A stretch of DNA of 64,000 bases from Morchella semilibera (taxonomy: Eukaryota; Ascomycota; Pezizomycetes; Pezizales; Morchellaceae): assembly GCA_009192285.1 (NCBI GenBank), contig CM018610.1, positions 470,780 through 534,779 on the forward strand, written 5' to 3'. Positions 35,486 to 48,100 of the stretch are shown in pieces; position 1 is the stretch's first letter, and each line of letters opens with the position of its first letter. The notes below the pieces were generated by a model. That model had not been told where the DNA came from and did no database searches. It saw nothing but the letters and a program-made list of their open reading frames with translations. The position numbers and the translations under genes are program-made.

Positions 35486-36379
35486 ATGGCACGCTATGGA
35501 ATCTCAATCGTCGGTTCACTGCTCTTCCTGCTCCTCCTCCTATCTCCCCTGATCCTCGCGGACCAGCAGGACTTCCTGGAGCTGGTGAGGGACGTGGACG
35601 ACGAGGCACTCCATGCCGCGCTGCACGAGTACGATGGGAAATACAAGCACGGTATATTCCCCGGCGATCGTACGGCTCTCGAAGCCGTCCACCGGGAACG
35701 GGCCGCTGACGCGTCAGCAATAGTCCAACTGGCCAAACGGCAGCAGCAGACGACGAACAACTCCACGGCGGCCGCAACGAGTGTAACGACGACCCCGACG
35801 ACGACTCCGGTACCGACCACCACCACTACGCCCACTACCACACAGACCACCACCCCCCCGACTACCACACCGACCACCACCCCGTCGCCAACTACCACAC
35901 CGACGACGACGACCACTCCGAGGACGACGGCCACCCAAGAGACTACGAGCTCTACATCGACGACACCGACACCGGCGAGTGAGACGAGCACCTCCGAGAC
36001 CTCGACCACGCCGACCACGACCCCCACTCCGACCTCGACCTCGACCACGCCGACCCCAACGCCGTCGTCGACAACCTCCGGGACTACATCCGCGACTCCA
36101 GCGCCCCCACAGACAACCACCGCTTCAAGAGGTACCACATTGACCACCTCGCGCATCACCAGGACCGTCACGGGCACAAATGGCCAGCCATCAACTATGA
36201 CAGAGACCACCGTGATCGTTGCGTCCGTCACCGAAAGCTCCTCGGCCGCCCCGAGCGCAAGTGCGTCCACCACCGAGGTATCGGAGATGCAGGGGAATGG
36301 CGCGGGTGGGCTGAAGTATGGTGCTTCTGAGGTTGCGGCTGCGGGTGGAATGGCAGCGTTGATATTCGCAATGTTGTAG
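35486..36379 (+). CDS. GPI-anchored, Thr-rich mucin-like cell-surface protein
   Basis: A 297-residue intronless frame with three parts. Residues 1-25 are a signal peptide (basic start, FLLLLLLSPLILA, cleavage before DQQ). Residues 26-90 are a charged helical segment ending LAKR, a Kex2-type processing site, just before QQQ. Residues about 95-235 are dominated by TTTP/TTPT runs, expected to be heavily O-mannosylated. The C-terminus has a small-residue region (GNGAGGLKYGAS) followed by a hydrophobic tail (VAAAGGMAALIFAML), the signature of a GPI attachment signal. Such proteins sit in the plasma membrane or wall. No catalytic domain is present and no orthologue is assigned. The repetitive stretch is GC-richer than its surroundings. 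Confidence 0.85.
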   Translation: MARYGISIVGSLLFLLLLLSPLILADQQDFLELVRDVDDEALHAALHEYDGKYKHGIFPGDRTALEAVHRERAADASAIVQLAKRQQQTTNNSTAAATSVTTTPTTTPVPTTTTTPTTTQTTTPPTTTPTTTPSPTTTPTTTTTPRTTATQETTSSTSTTPTPASETSTSETSTTPTTTPTPTSTSTTPTPTPSSTTSGTTSATPAPPQTTTASRGTTLTTSRITRTVTGTNGQPSTMTETTVIVASVTESSSAAPSASASTTEVSEMQGNGAGGLKYGASEVAAAGGMAALIFAML

Positions 36380-39300
36380 AGTGATTGCGGACTTTTTTTC
36401 TTTCGCCCCCGCTATTTATACCAAAATTTGCTTTTCATAGCCTTTAATGCATAGTTTATTCTTCTTTTACTCGCTTTTCCTTTTCCTTTTCTTTCTTTTG
36501 TTTTCGGTTTTCGGGTTCGGGGTGGATTTTTGCATTCATACATTCATTTGGAAGAAACGACCAAGGTTGAGATCAAACAATCGCAGCATTTTTTTTTTTA
36601 CGACAATCGATCGATCATGAGGTGCCTGGAAAGGGGGGTGAGGGATGGGAAAGGCGGGCAGATATCTGGCTATAGACTATGATGGAACTTTGGATTGTTT
36701 TTATATCGAAGCTTGATATCTTCTGCATGGTGGAGGTTGCTTTTTTTTTATGAAGGGTGGTTTGGGGAGAAGAGGAGGGAGGGGTCTACATCACGGCTAT
36801 GGCTAGAGATGTACTTCTAGGACATGCCGATTCTTGCGGGATGTTTTGGAGGCTTTATTGGAGATGAAGGGCTCCTGATATCATGCGTAAATGATTTCTG
36901 TACACATAATATACATACAAACGGTGCGAGGGTCCTTTTCTCCATGGCGGGATAATGGGGGAACATTGAACGAATCAACCATATAACAGTTTTGCAAACA
37001 ACAGTCCCTAAAGACTATCTACGTACATTCAGTTTATAAGCAGGGGGGGGGGGGGAACATGAGATTGAGTACCTGCGCTTGGCGCATGCGGTCTTGTGCC
37101 TACATGTACCCCGGGGGTCCTTAAAGTGGTGTACCCCCCACCATCAAAGCTAGACGGTAGACCCAGTCCACCTTTGCATTTTTGTTTTCATGTACTGCTT
37201 ATTACATAGCTCTACCTGATGCAATTCGATCTAAAGAAATCATTTCCCAACTTTAGGCGTGGTGGCCAATAGCTGCAAAATTGTGGTTCTTTCTCACTTT
37301 GAGGACCCCCGGGGTACATAGTGCTTGATATATACGGTTTCAAACCCGGAACTTTGGCTTGAAGAGGCGTTTCCCCTGCACCGTGCCGCCGCCGCGTCAG
37401 CCGAGATAGGTGGAGTGTGTGTACAGGTATGTAGGTACATGTACCTTAGGTATCGGTATTTGTATCCTATTGAGACACGATGTATGTAGACATTCAGATA
37501 TATACTTGTATGGAAGTATTGGTATAGGCAAAGAAGTTGATGGTGTATCTTATAACTTGACTCTGGGAGAAGAATTGTCTGTGGATGTTGGATTCGGTCT
37601 TTACGCCTGTAGAAAGGGACCATCTGAGCCGACTAAATGACGCTAGGGTCTAGAGTAGTAGAATGCTGTTGGAGAGACTACATGTATCTTTTCGGCCGGC
37701 GTGTATGGAGTAGGTGCATAAGGCTCTGAGCGCCATCACCGCAGCTGTCTGCGGCTGCAACTGCCTGTTCCACGCGCTGACATTGCTGCGGGAACTAGGA
37801 GAAAATCCCTGCAGCCCTCGGCGGGAAAGAACCGGCGGGTTGAGGTTTGTGGGTTGTTAGGGGTAACACAGTTCCAGGACAAGCCTTTTCAAAAAGGTTC
37901 TTGGTTTTCTGTTCTAGGGGGCTTGATGCGAAGAAGCTTACCTACTTATCTAACAATTATACCTCACATGTATGTACATAACCTACACGTAATCCTGGGG
38001 TGAACTGGGCCGCGGGACGACAGAGGATATGGAAATACTTGTATTAGTCGTTTAAAGGGTAGGTTTACAGAAAGGTTAATATAATGCCGCATTCAGTATA
38101 ACATATACTATGCACTGGACAGTGCAGAGTATGTGGGGTAGAGGAAAGATACATACCCAGCGTCGACCGAGTGCGCAAGTGTGACGCAAAACGAAGGTAA
38201 GGCACGTAAAGTTAAAGCAGTATCGAAACCCAACTTTCATACACTGCTGGCACTTGCTCTTTATATAGGATACATGTGTGTATACATAGATCCGTTTCGC
38301 CTTGCCATCACTCCATTACTATGGTGAGAATCAATGAATATTCACCTGGGTAAGAGTGTATCTCACTTTGTTTATGCGTCAGGTCGCAAAAATAATAGAG
38401 AATTTAGTAAGTTTATGACGTTACGTACACAAAATGTAACCCAAATATTTCCTATGAAATCTTGTATTGAGCGGTAGGGCTTGCGGGCTGCGCGAAGGAT
38501 GAGGGAAGAGATTAAACCTATGTAATAAGGCGCAACCTCGAAAAGCTTCAAGAGTGGCCAAGAGCAACGGCGACTCCATCATGGGGCGCCTGGTTTTTGT
38601 CTGGACGTCATGGTCACGGCTTCCCCTCCTATAGCTAGCTAATATTAAGTTTGGGATTTCTAGCATATATAACGTCAAACAGTATGCATAGATTATGGTT
38701 ATTGTTACTAATATATTGCCGTCCTAAAAGTCTGAGTCTGTCTGCGGACATATATTGCTACTCTGGGTCTCCAATTAGTTATTAATGTTTAGTGGTTATT
38801 TGAGTCAGGAATTAGTACCACCTAGCTTGCTGTAGCAGGTTATCAACAGTGGCAGGCAGTTAGAGGCCGCGAAAAAGTAAAGGCTACGCATCAATAGTGA
38901 AATAAGTGAAGTAGTTGTTTTTAGTGCAGCATGTGGTTCTGGAGAGCCATATGGGCTTGTATGGGTGCATGTAGAAGCACCGTAATGTGATGGTTGAATT
39001 GTAGAATTGGGGAGTGGGAGAAAAGTTTGCAGTACGGGCTCTGTGTCATTTGCAAACTTTATAAGGATCTACTGAAACCTACACGTACACGTATCTTTGT
39101 CGCAATTACACCATAGGCGACATGTGATTACTAGTCACAAAATCAAGTTTTTTAAGACCTTGGTTATAATATGACTCAAAAGGCCTTCTTGAGTTGCAAT
39201 TTGTATACGATGTGTGGGCGCTCAAGAGGTGGTGGTGGCCACATACTACCACCGGTAATCATGTTTATCTCTCTCTGAAAATTAGTCAATATAGCCTGAA

Positions 39301-39773
39301 AAACAACCAAGAGAAACTTTGGCCCTCTGATAACCCATATGCGCCTCTGTGCTTGACTCTAGTCTGACTCTGCTGTTGATGTTACGTTTTGCTATGTTTA
39401 TTCAATTTGTCAGGTGCATGTGCCTATATATTATATTAAATAATCATTGAGCTAGCAAAGCTTCTAGAATTCTGTGGCAGTATGTACAAAGTACATAGCA
39501 CGCAGTTATACATTGAAAATAAGTAAAGTATGGTCCTAAGGTGAGTCAGATAGTAGATAACCGGGTTGGGACTACACCTCACATTTCAGTAAGTAATATC
39601 TGTTATTAAAAATCATTGGTACTGCTAACTACTTGTAGACATGTATGTACTATGCCAAGGACATGCCAAGGACATGAGGTTGTCCAAGGCGCAACAGCAC
39701 CATCACGGTGTCCACTCTGCGACACCCTAACCTGCCACTTACGACATATATCGCGGAGTCAAATCAGCACCAA
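36380..39773. other. 3.4-kb gene-poor tract
   Basis: No supported gene. Holds MITE family 1 copy B (37109-37314), a 13-G run (37043-37055) and TACATGTA copies near 37101, 37435 and 37680. Short frames (37294-37640, 38421-38678) show no domain. Confidence 0.5.
37109..37314. mobile_element. MITE-like element, family 1, copy B
   Basis: A 206-bp element with the same ends as the one at 3348 (CCCCGGGGGTCCTTAAAGTG ... CACTTTGAGGACCCCCGGGG) and TA on both sides (37107-37108, 37315-37316). The interior is diverged by substitutions and small indels, so the copies are not a recent assembly duplicate. Confidence 0.85.
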
Positions 39774-40592
39774 ATGCCGTCTCAACATCCCAAATCACAG
39801 CGTAGCAGCGCTCCATTCACCGTATCCTTATTTGCTACTTATCTGCACAGCGCGGTAATTGCAGGCGTGTCGTATGCGAGCTTTGGGGATCTCGTTCTCA
39901 ACCCAACTTCCACGCTCCTCTCAACATTACCAATTTTGGCTGTAGCCCAAGCGGCATATGTTGTCCTGTGTTTAGATAGTAATGGCGCTGCGAAAGGAAG
40001 GCGACCAAAGACTGGGAAAAAGGGGGAGCAACATGTTGCGGCGTCGGGGACTAGTAACAAGCTTTTGGTACATCTTCCAACTATATATCTCTCTCGCTTG
40101 AAGGCTTAACTGTTATATTTAGACGGCTTTTCTATCGTTACTTCTCGCATCTACCGCAGGAACGGTAATATTGGGCCTCTGTATGGTTCTTTTTGGGGCA
40201 CCAGCAACATCACACATCCCACAAACAGCTCTATGTGCGGCACACATGGCTTTATTAGTATCGTTTCCTCTCATATACACCAACGGTGTCGAAGGACAGA
40301 AATGGAGGGATATTGTATCAGTCTCTTTGCCTATGGATGAGGCATTTGGTGGTGCTTTGGGGGCGCTGCTGGGGGGCTGGTTGGGAGCTGTTCCTATTCC
40401 GCTAGGTATGCAGTTTGTTCGAATTATCACCTGACGCCTCCATATTAGGAATGAAATTTAATTTTTATTGTTGCAGATTGGGATCGTGAATGGCAGAAAT
40501 GGCCCGTAACTATAATTACTGGTGTTTATATCGGGCATCTAGTCGGAAAGTCATTAGGTTCTGTTTTCCAAGGGAAGAAGCTTCCCTTATAG
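39774..40592 (+). CDS. GPI11: GPI-anchor biosynthesis protein Gpi11 / PIG-F
   Basis: ER membrane subunit that works with Mcd4/Gpi7/Gpi13-type transferases to add ethanolamine phosphate to GPI precursors. Exons 39774-40067, 40123-40405 and 40477-40592 join to 693 nt (230 residues). Several hydrophobic helices are visible: [56 protein letters not shown] and the loop-helix [20 protein letters not shown]. The C-terminal block [20 protein letters not shown] is the most conserved feature of PIG-F. Length agrees with fungal homologues. The ATG at 39774 was chosen because the upstream in-frame residues are not hydrophobic or conserved; a start at 39708 cannot be excluded. Confidence 0.9.
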
Positions 40593-42104
40593 GCCGGAGA
40601 TCTAATTGGATTAGCTCGAGTAATAATACCCTTGGGTGTAACAAGCCCTTTCCGCCCCCCGGGGGGGGGGGGGGGGGGCGCACATCATAATAAAAATAAG
40701 AGCATAGGACACCGTGGAGGCGTTGGGCCTGGTTATTTCGATAATTGAAGTTTTAGGCATTTGTGGGGGGGGGGGGGGTGTATTTCTGGCAGTGTGTGAA
40801 TACTCTATATCCACACTCTCTATTAGCGTCACCGTAGCGTTGATACCTGTGTGGGAAAAATGGTTGGCTAGAGAACAATTGGTCTTTAGTCGAGTGATTT
40901 AGGTAATCAGGGTTAAGTCAGGTACTCAGTGGGGCGAACATCGCTGTTATATGGTCTAAATAATAATCGCTCCAGGGGCTTACATGTACTTGTACATCCT
41001 ACAATAAGAGAGATCTTACTAAATGCGCAAGCCTGGTGATATTCAGAGCCTGTTCGTAGTGGCCTTAATGTCTGACATCATATTAGAGGCTTTTAGTCGG
41101 TTGCAGTTTTATGAAAGTTGCAACCGACCAAAAGCCTCTAGGGCGGAAAGCGTTCATATTATATCATGCGGTATATTATAAAATACTCGAGAACCTTGGT
41201 GGGTAAGGAAGTTGGATATAAGAACCCGTGTCATTTGAATTTGTCTAGAGGTGCAAACACATCGCTCCTCCCATTTGCCCGGGCCCATTTGTCATATCGA
41301 TCCAAACAAGAACCTTCTATGTCTCTTTGAAAAGACTCATTGATAATAAATCTACGTTCTCGTTACATGTAGTTATCATCTCAAATCATCACTCATCATT
41401 CTCTGTACACCATATGCACTGGCGTTGCAAGCCCCTGGAATAAGCGATTACATGTACTTACGGCTCGGCCTAGTTGGCAAGCATAGATGTCATGTTACAT
41501 ATAGTGGTACATGTAGGTACATGTATATCGATAGGGATAATGCGGCTCTTTGAGTACCAGTACATTCCCGTGGACCAAATCTCTGAAGAGCAGCTGCTCT
41601 ACTGCCTCGAGTCGCAGTCCATAAACGTTTTTACTTCACCCCTGCATACTCTAGAACAACGCTGTTTTCTATCCTAAATACATGCAAGGTTACTTACCAG
41701 TTCTTTATTCCAAAAAGGTACTAGCTACGTCTTCCTAAAGTGCAGCTCCAGTGTTCCATGAGCCCAGTGGAACGGTGGCTGGTCTATCGTGGCAGTTCGT
41801 TCCCAGACTTTTGTCCTCGTTCTGCGACACGAAAACACAACACAGCCGGGCACGTGACTACCATAGCTGTGCGCAGCCCCTTTCAAACTTCCCAAGAAGA
41901 GTCATCTCATTCGGCAAAGTCCAGTTAAGCGCCACACATAAATTGGACTTAGAGTACTCCTGTCTAGAACAACATAAAGGGCTGCAGCTGCGTACCTACA
42001 TCCGATCAAATTGCCTGATGACAACCATGGAAAGGTATCTGATGCTCCAAGGTGCGGCAAGTTCCGCAGAAACTGCTTTGAGATTGAAACACCAAGAAAC
42101 ATTG
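40593..42104. other. spacer with G tracts and a mini-foldback
   Basis: Contains C6G18 (40655-40678) and G14 (40765-40778), a 53-bp foldback (41086-41138) and five TACATGTA copies (about 40980, 41364, 41451 and two at 41508-41523). The frame 41751-42128 is open into the ABC transporter and may be partly its 5' end, but has no recognisable motif. Confidence 0.45.
41086..41138. repeat. 53-bp foldback element flanked by TA
   Basis: The left half GAGGCTTTTAGTCGGTTGCA is mirrored by TGCAACCGACCAAAAGCCTC, with one mismatch and a 13-nt loop. TA lies on both sides (41084-41085, 41139-41140). It is short enough to be either a minimal MITE or a strong DNA hairpin. Confidence 0.75.
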
Positions 42105-45100
42105 ATGAATCCATCTAGTGAATTGTAAGTGGGATTTACTTTTTAAAATATGATTTACTGATTAAGTGTAAGAAATTTCGAACGCGTATTTCGAGCTATG
42201 ATCTACGGGGTAGCCATTGTTGCCCCCTTGCTCTTTTTACTTCTGCAAAGGTTCACCACGGGCATCCCGTTTTTGCCACACAAGGACTGCTGCTCGTACA
42301 CTGTCGTGAACAAGAAGGGGTTTTTGAGCATATACGATCAGGATGAACTGCCTTCAAGAACGCCAATTGAGGAGCTCTCAGGTAGGAAATTTCTTGAACG
42401 ATTTTTCTGTCCTATTTTTTTTTATTGGAGAGCCTGTTGTAACAATTCTTTGCAGGAGCCCGTTTGAAGATCTCATGGATTCAAGAGCTGTTTCTTTTAG
42501 GGCTTGTGGCTGTTAGTTGTATAGCTTTGACAACCAGAGTCAACTGTGGTCTTCCATTCTTCGAAGAAGGTTTGGCGCACCTGGTGATAATTTGGTATAT
42601 CCTGCTAACTAGATCTATATAGTCTTTGAATTGGTTTACTGGATATTTTTCCTTGCTCTGTTTACTTTTCGTTTTTATCCTACACCTTATAGACCGAGCA
42701 TATTCACTTTGGTATCGCTGGCGAGTTTCTTGGTTCCAATATTGATTTGTGAACGTGATTTGTGGCCAAAAATACTTGTTCACCCATCCAAAGAGATGAT
42801 ACAGCAAGCGAGGAAAGGTTGGGAAGTTTATGCGCGCCTTGGGTTGTCATTTACTTTGGGGGCACTGTCAATGATAACCCCAAGTGTTTGGTATCCTGTG
42901 GATCCATATTCGGATCATACAGCAACTCTAGAGCAGGTATTGCACCAGAGCTGGTATGGACTTATAAAGTTTGAACTAATAGGTGAACTAGACTGCATCA
43001 ATTTTCAGTTCCTTCATTAGCTTCTCATGGATTGAAGGTCTGATTCGAAAAGGATTTAGAAACGATCTTGAGGTTAAAGACCTTCCTAAGCTATCCGACT
43101 CCGACTCTGCAAAACTTTGGAGCTGCAAATTCCTAAAAATCAAGAAGTCATCCGTCTTTTGGGCTTTGGTTTCTTTGAAGAAATACGATCTGCTCTGTAT
43201 GATGTTTTGCGATTTCTTGAGTGCCGTTTTAAGCGTAAGGACACCAATATGTCTTCCAGAATTAGCGTACTTAACTAACACAGTGGAACAGTTCATCAAT
43301 CCGCTGTGCATGAGAGGACTGCTCGCCTATATTGAAAAATCATCCGAACCTACCTTTACACCATGGATATACGTTGGCGCTCTCTTTTTCGAGCCTTTGA
43401 TAAGCGCGGCAGTCAGCGCGACTGAAACTTTGATATCTTCACGGTAAAGGAACTTCTTTCTTGGTGTAAAACACCATTGCTGATCTTTCTAGTTTGGTAC
43501 TCCACGTAGAGGCAGCTGTCTCTCAGAGTATTGTACAGAAGACCTTAAAGATTCGAATTACGGATTTCAAAGAGACCAAAGAGGGAGATGGTGAAGACGA
43601 ATCGAGTGATAAAGATGCTGTCCAGCCGGCAATAGGAAAAATTACCCAATTGATCAATGCTGATGTTAATCGATTGATAAGTGCAAGGTAAGCTCTCTGT
43701 ATACATCTAAGGATATAGTTTTAGCGCTTCTATTACAATAGCTGATGAATTTTCCTAGCTCTGTGCTAAACCTGATTGCATCTACTCCAATAGGCATCGT
43801 TTTTTCCGTTATCCTTCTCTATGATCTTTTAGGTTGGGCTAGTTTTGTCGGCGAAGCTTTGATCATTGTGACAATGATCCTGCCCGGGTTGATGTTAAGA
43901 TATTACCACAAACTGTTGAAGAGACAGCGGAAAGCAATAGATGCTAGGATCGGATTAATGGTAAGTCCTTTCATGCCCAAATATAACATCTACTTACAAT
44001 TACCTAGACAGAAACACTTGGGTCTATCAGAATTATTAAATTCTTTGGTATGGAAAGGGTATTTCTTAAACGTATCCACGAAAAGAGAGAGACCGAGTTA
44101 CGCATGAATAGATTGACATTATTATTCGGCATTTCTTATAGCCTTGTACAATATATGATGCCAACGATGAGCATGGTAAGTCTCGATATCTGGATTTGAT
44201 GAATAATATATTGATTTATGTAGTTTATAACCTTAGGTATCTATGCTAAAGTAATGGAAAAGCCGTTAAGCGCAAGTGTACTTTTCACATCTATGAGGTT
44301 TGATATCCAACTTAATTGTACTTATCCAGGTGAAATTTGCTGACGAAATAAATCTATAGCGTATTCGATATGCTTAGACTGCACTCTAGTACGTATTGCT
44401 GAGATATCTCAAATTCTAAATAAATCAAAACTAACTGGCAATAGGCTCTATCACCGCAACCGTTCAAACAGTTCGTATCTCTCTTACACGATTCCATGAT
44501 TGATTCTGTCTCTGTGCTAAATCCCGTGACTTAGGTCCTGGAATCTGCTGTATCTTTTGACCGTATCGATAAATTCTTGACTGGAAGAGAGCTTCAAGGT
44601 AATGATCTTATTGATCGAGCCGCTGAGACATCAAAGAGCGCGCCTTTTTATAAAAACGCTACCTTATCTTGGGCCGTGCCTGGTTCGGATACCGATAATA
44701 ATTTCAGGCTTTCCAACCTGAATGTGGAGTGCGTTTACGGTGGCCTTACTGTAATCTCTGGGCCAGTAGGGTCAGGCAAAAGTTCATTTCTTCTAGGACT
44801 CCTGGGAGAGATGAGATTACTACAGGGAGATGTGTATCTCCCTCGGAATGAACGAGTGGCTTATGTGGCTCAGTCAACTTGGCTTCAGAACAAGACGATT
44901 CGTGATAACATCCTTTTTGGAGAAAGGTACGATGAGAAAAGATACAACGCCGTCTTGGAAGCATGCGATTTATCAGTAGACCTAAGTAAATATGAAGATG
45001 GAGATCTCACAGAGGCTAGTACACCCGCTTAGACTTTTCTTAAACCCATGCATTTATACTTACTGTGGGGGTATTTAGGTCGGTGAAAAGGGTAAGAATT

Positions 45101-48100
45101 GTATTTGGGCGGTAAAGAAAAATAAGTACTGACTCTTGCAGGTGTGACATTGAGTGGTGGACAAAAGGCTCGATTATCATTGGCCAGAGTAAGGTTTCTC
45201 TTTTGGATCAACTTAATGGTTTATTACTAACCGTTTAGGCCGTCTATTCTCCTGCCCAAACACTACTTCTTGATGATGTACTATCAGCGCTAGATGCAGC
45301 GACTAGTAGAGCCGTTTTCGACAAATGCATCAATGGAGAAATCCTAGCTGGTAGAACAGTTGTTCTAGTAACTCACCAGTACGTATTTAAACAGCCTCTC
45401 CACGACCTTTATGTATGCTAATAGAAAATAGTGTATCACTGGTATCGTCACGTGCAAAAAAGGTCGTAGTTCTTGCAGACGGAAAGATCATTTCGGATGG
45501 CCTTCCGCAGAATCTTTCTCCGAGTGCAATAGAAGTTATATCAAAAGTTGAGCATCCAGACGATTTGGATAGTTCAGACCAAGAGTCTAATCTTACGATA
45601 CAAGTATCACAAGATGGGAATATTCAAACGGCCGCAGAAGCAAATGGGAAAAATCCTATTAAGCTTGTGAAAGACGAGGACCAGGCAAAGGGAAAGGTCC
45701 CCATAATGCTTATTTGGGACTATATCAAGTGTCTTGGATCACCAGTTGTCTTAGTATACTTGGTGGCAACTAGTGTTTTGATGGAATTTGTACTGTATGT
45801 TGGACCTAGTTTAATATCTTGATTCTTGCTAACAATGCGGCTTGCAGCGTGGGGAGCTCTCTTTTCCTCGCAGTTTGGTCAGGTAACGAAGTTTCTCGCC
45901 GTATATGCTGGATTTTTTCTGACCATGACCATAGATCAGTACTCAAAACCCGGAAGCGTAGATGTTAACTTATGGCTTGTAGGTTTCCCCTATGAATTTA
46001 GTTCCTAGTGCTCTGCTAATGTGACCTTTAGGGGATGTATTCTGGTAAGACTGATTCGGTTCTTATGATGTAGGTCACTTTGACTGACCTAAAAAAAAGC
46101 GACTGTGCTTGGAGTGATAATATGTTACTTTATTGCGTACGTATCGTGGTACTACTGTATTCAGCTTTCAGGAAGGAAAATTCACGAAAAACTCGTAAAA
46201 TCGGTTTTATATTCACCCATAAGGTTTTTCGATACCACACCCGTAGGAAGAATATTAGAACGCCTATCTAATGATCTTTAGTGAGCCCCCCCCCCCTCCT
46301 CCCCCCTTCCCGCTTACAATCGGAGTAAGAGCCCGTTGTTAATGGGGATGCAGTTCCATAGACTGGATCCTAGGCCGCAATGTGAAATCACTTATTGACT
46401 GCGTACTTGGCATTGCGTTCACATTCACGATCATGTTCGGCTTAATTCCGGTTTTCCTAGTGCCCTGTTTGGCCGCGATTTTAATTGGGACAGCCTGTCG
46501 AGAACTGTAAGTTCTTAGTCACACTCGAGCGTTATCGGTAGATTCTAACAGCTTAAAGTTACCTCCGCACAAAGATAAGTGTGAATAGAATCTATTCTAT
46601 TCAATCAGCCCCTGTTATATCGCATCTCCATGATACTGTCTCCGGGGTTGTAACTATCCGTGCATATGATTGTCAACGGCGCTTTCTTGATGAAAACCTG
46701 AAGAAGCTCGATGATGTCAATCAGGTGTATGTCTCTAAATTCAACAAGGGCAGAATTCTTCATGCTAATTAAAGAAGTAAATGGACTCTCAATGCCCTTG
46801 GCTTGTGGATAACCATTAGGAGTACTGCTTGTACCGCAATGATTAGTGCAGCTGCAGGTTTCTTGGCAATTAGTACGACCGGTTATACTGCGGGATTGAT
46901 TGGGTTTAGCATGAGCAATTGTATGGTTAGAGACCCTCTAAATTTTACCAAGTTACTAATTTATTAGGTCTTTCGTTTTCCTCTTCCGTACTCGCAGCAG
47001 TTAGGTAGTGGTTCCCCATGCTTCAGAGTTTTCTAATTCATACTAATTTCTTTCTCATGTAGTAATTTCAACAGGGTAATATATACATACAAGTTTAAAT
47101 TAACAACTAGACACCCTATACTGATTCCTCCTAGTTGCAAGTGGAACTTAACTCGTATGACCGCATCGTTAAATACATTAATTCTGAGCAAGAGGTAAGA
47201 ATTTCATCGATAGCTTTATTTTTAAAGATTAATAGTGACGTTGCATGCACTATAGAAACAATCAACACCAGAACATGAACCCTCAGCAGCTTGGCCAACT
47301 CGTAGGTTTCACAGATTCGTTGTATTTCAGCGTGATAAATAGTAAATTAACAGCATGTAGATGGTGGTGTTAAGGTCACCGATCTTTCCGTCAAGTACTC
47401 TAAGGATGGTCCAGAAGTACTAAATAAAGTCAGCTTTGATGTCAAACCACGCGAAAGGGTTGGTTTTTGTTTTTTTACCACTACTATGTAGTAGATCATC
47501 TGCTAACTTATATAATTACGTGAAGGTCGGTATTGTTGGGAGAACCGGTGCTGGGAAAAGCAGTCTAGCATTGAGTTTATTACGGTTTACCGAGATCTCT
47601 AATGGCAGCGTCACTATCGATGGCCTGGATATCACAAAAGTGAACCTTGAGTCTCTCAGGCAGAGAATCACGTGCGTACAAAAATGATGGTCCAGTGTTA
47701 CAGTCAGCTAACATTAAGTCAGAATTATTCCTCAAGATCCCATTATGTTTTCTGGTACAGTTCGCGATAATCTCGACCCCCACCATGAGATTGATGATAC
47801 AGAACTTCAAGCAGCTCTGGAGAGTAGTGGCCTAGTTAGTATCGCAGACAAGGCTTGTAATACCACTGTCTCAGAGACCCCAACCACATCAGAAGGAACG
47901 GAGTTGAGGACTAAGCAACTCGGTCTCGACTCTCAAGTCACATCTGGCGGGGATAATCTTTCCCAGGGACAACGGCAGTTGCTCGCTTTTGCCAGGGCAC
48001 TGGTTAGGCGGTCTAAGTTGGTAATCTTAGATGAGGTATGTATCCTAGTTCCTGAAGCCTTATTTGTTTCTGAACGACACCAGGACCTTGGCGAGGTTCT

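Noticed and set aside
35494-36273. Minus-strand 259-residue Val-rich frame.
   Set aside because: Antisense shadow of the Thr-rich GPI-anchored protein; the ACN repeat makes the opposite strand open.
41455-41520. tRNA-like start (GGCTCGGCCTAGTTGGCAAGC).
   Set aside because: No matching acceptor stem, anticodon loop or B box within 75 nt; the sequence runs into TACATGTA repeats.
46280-46310. C-rich run after the ABCC exon suggesting assembly break.
   Set aside because: It lies in an intron, and coding on both sides joins in family order, so no break is needed.
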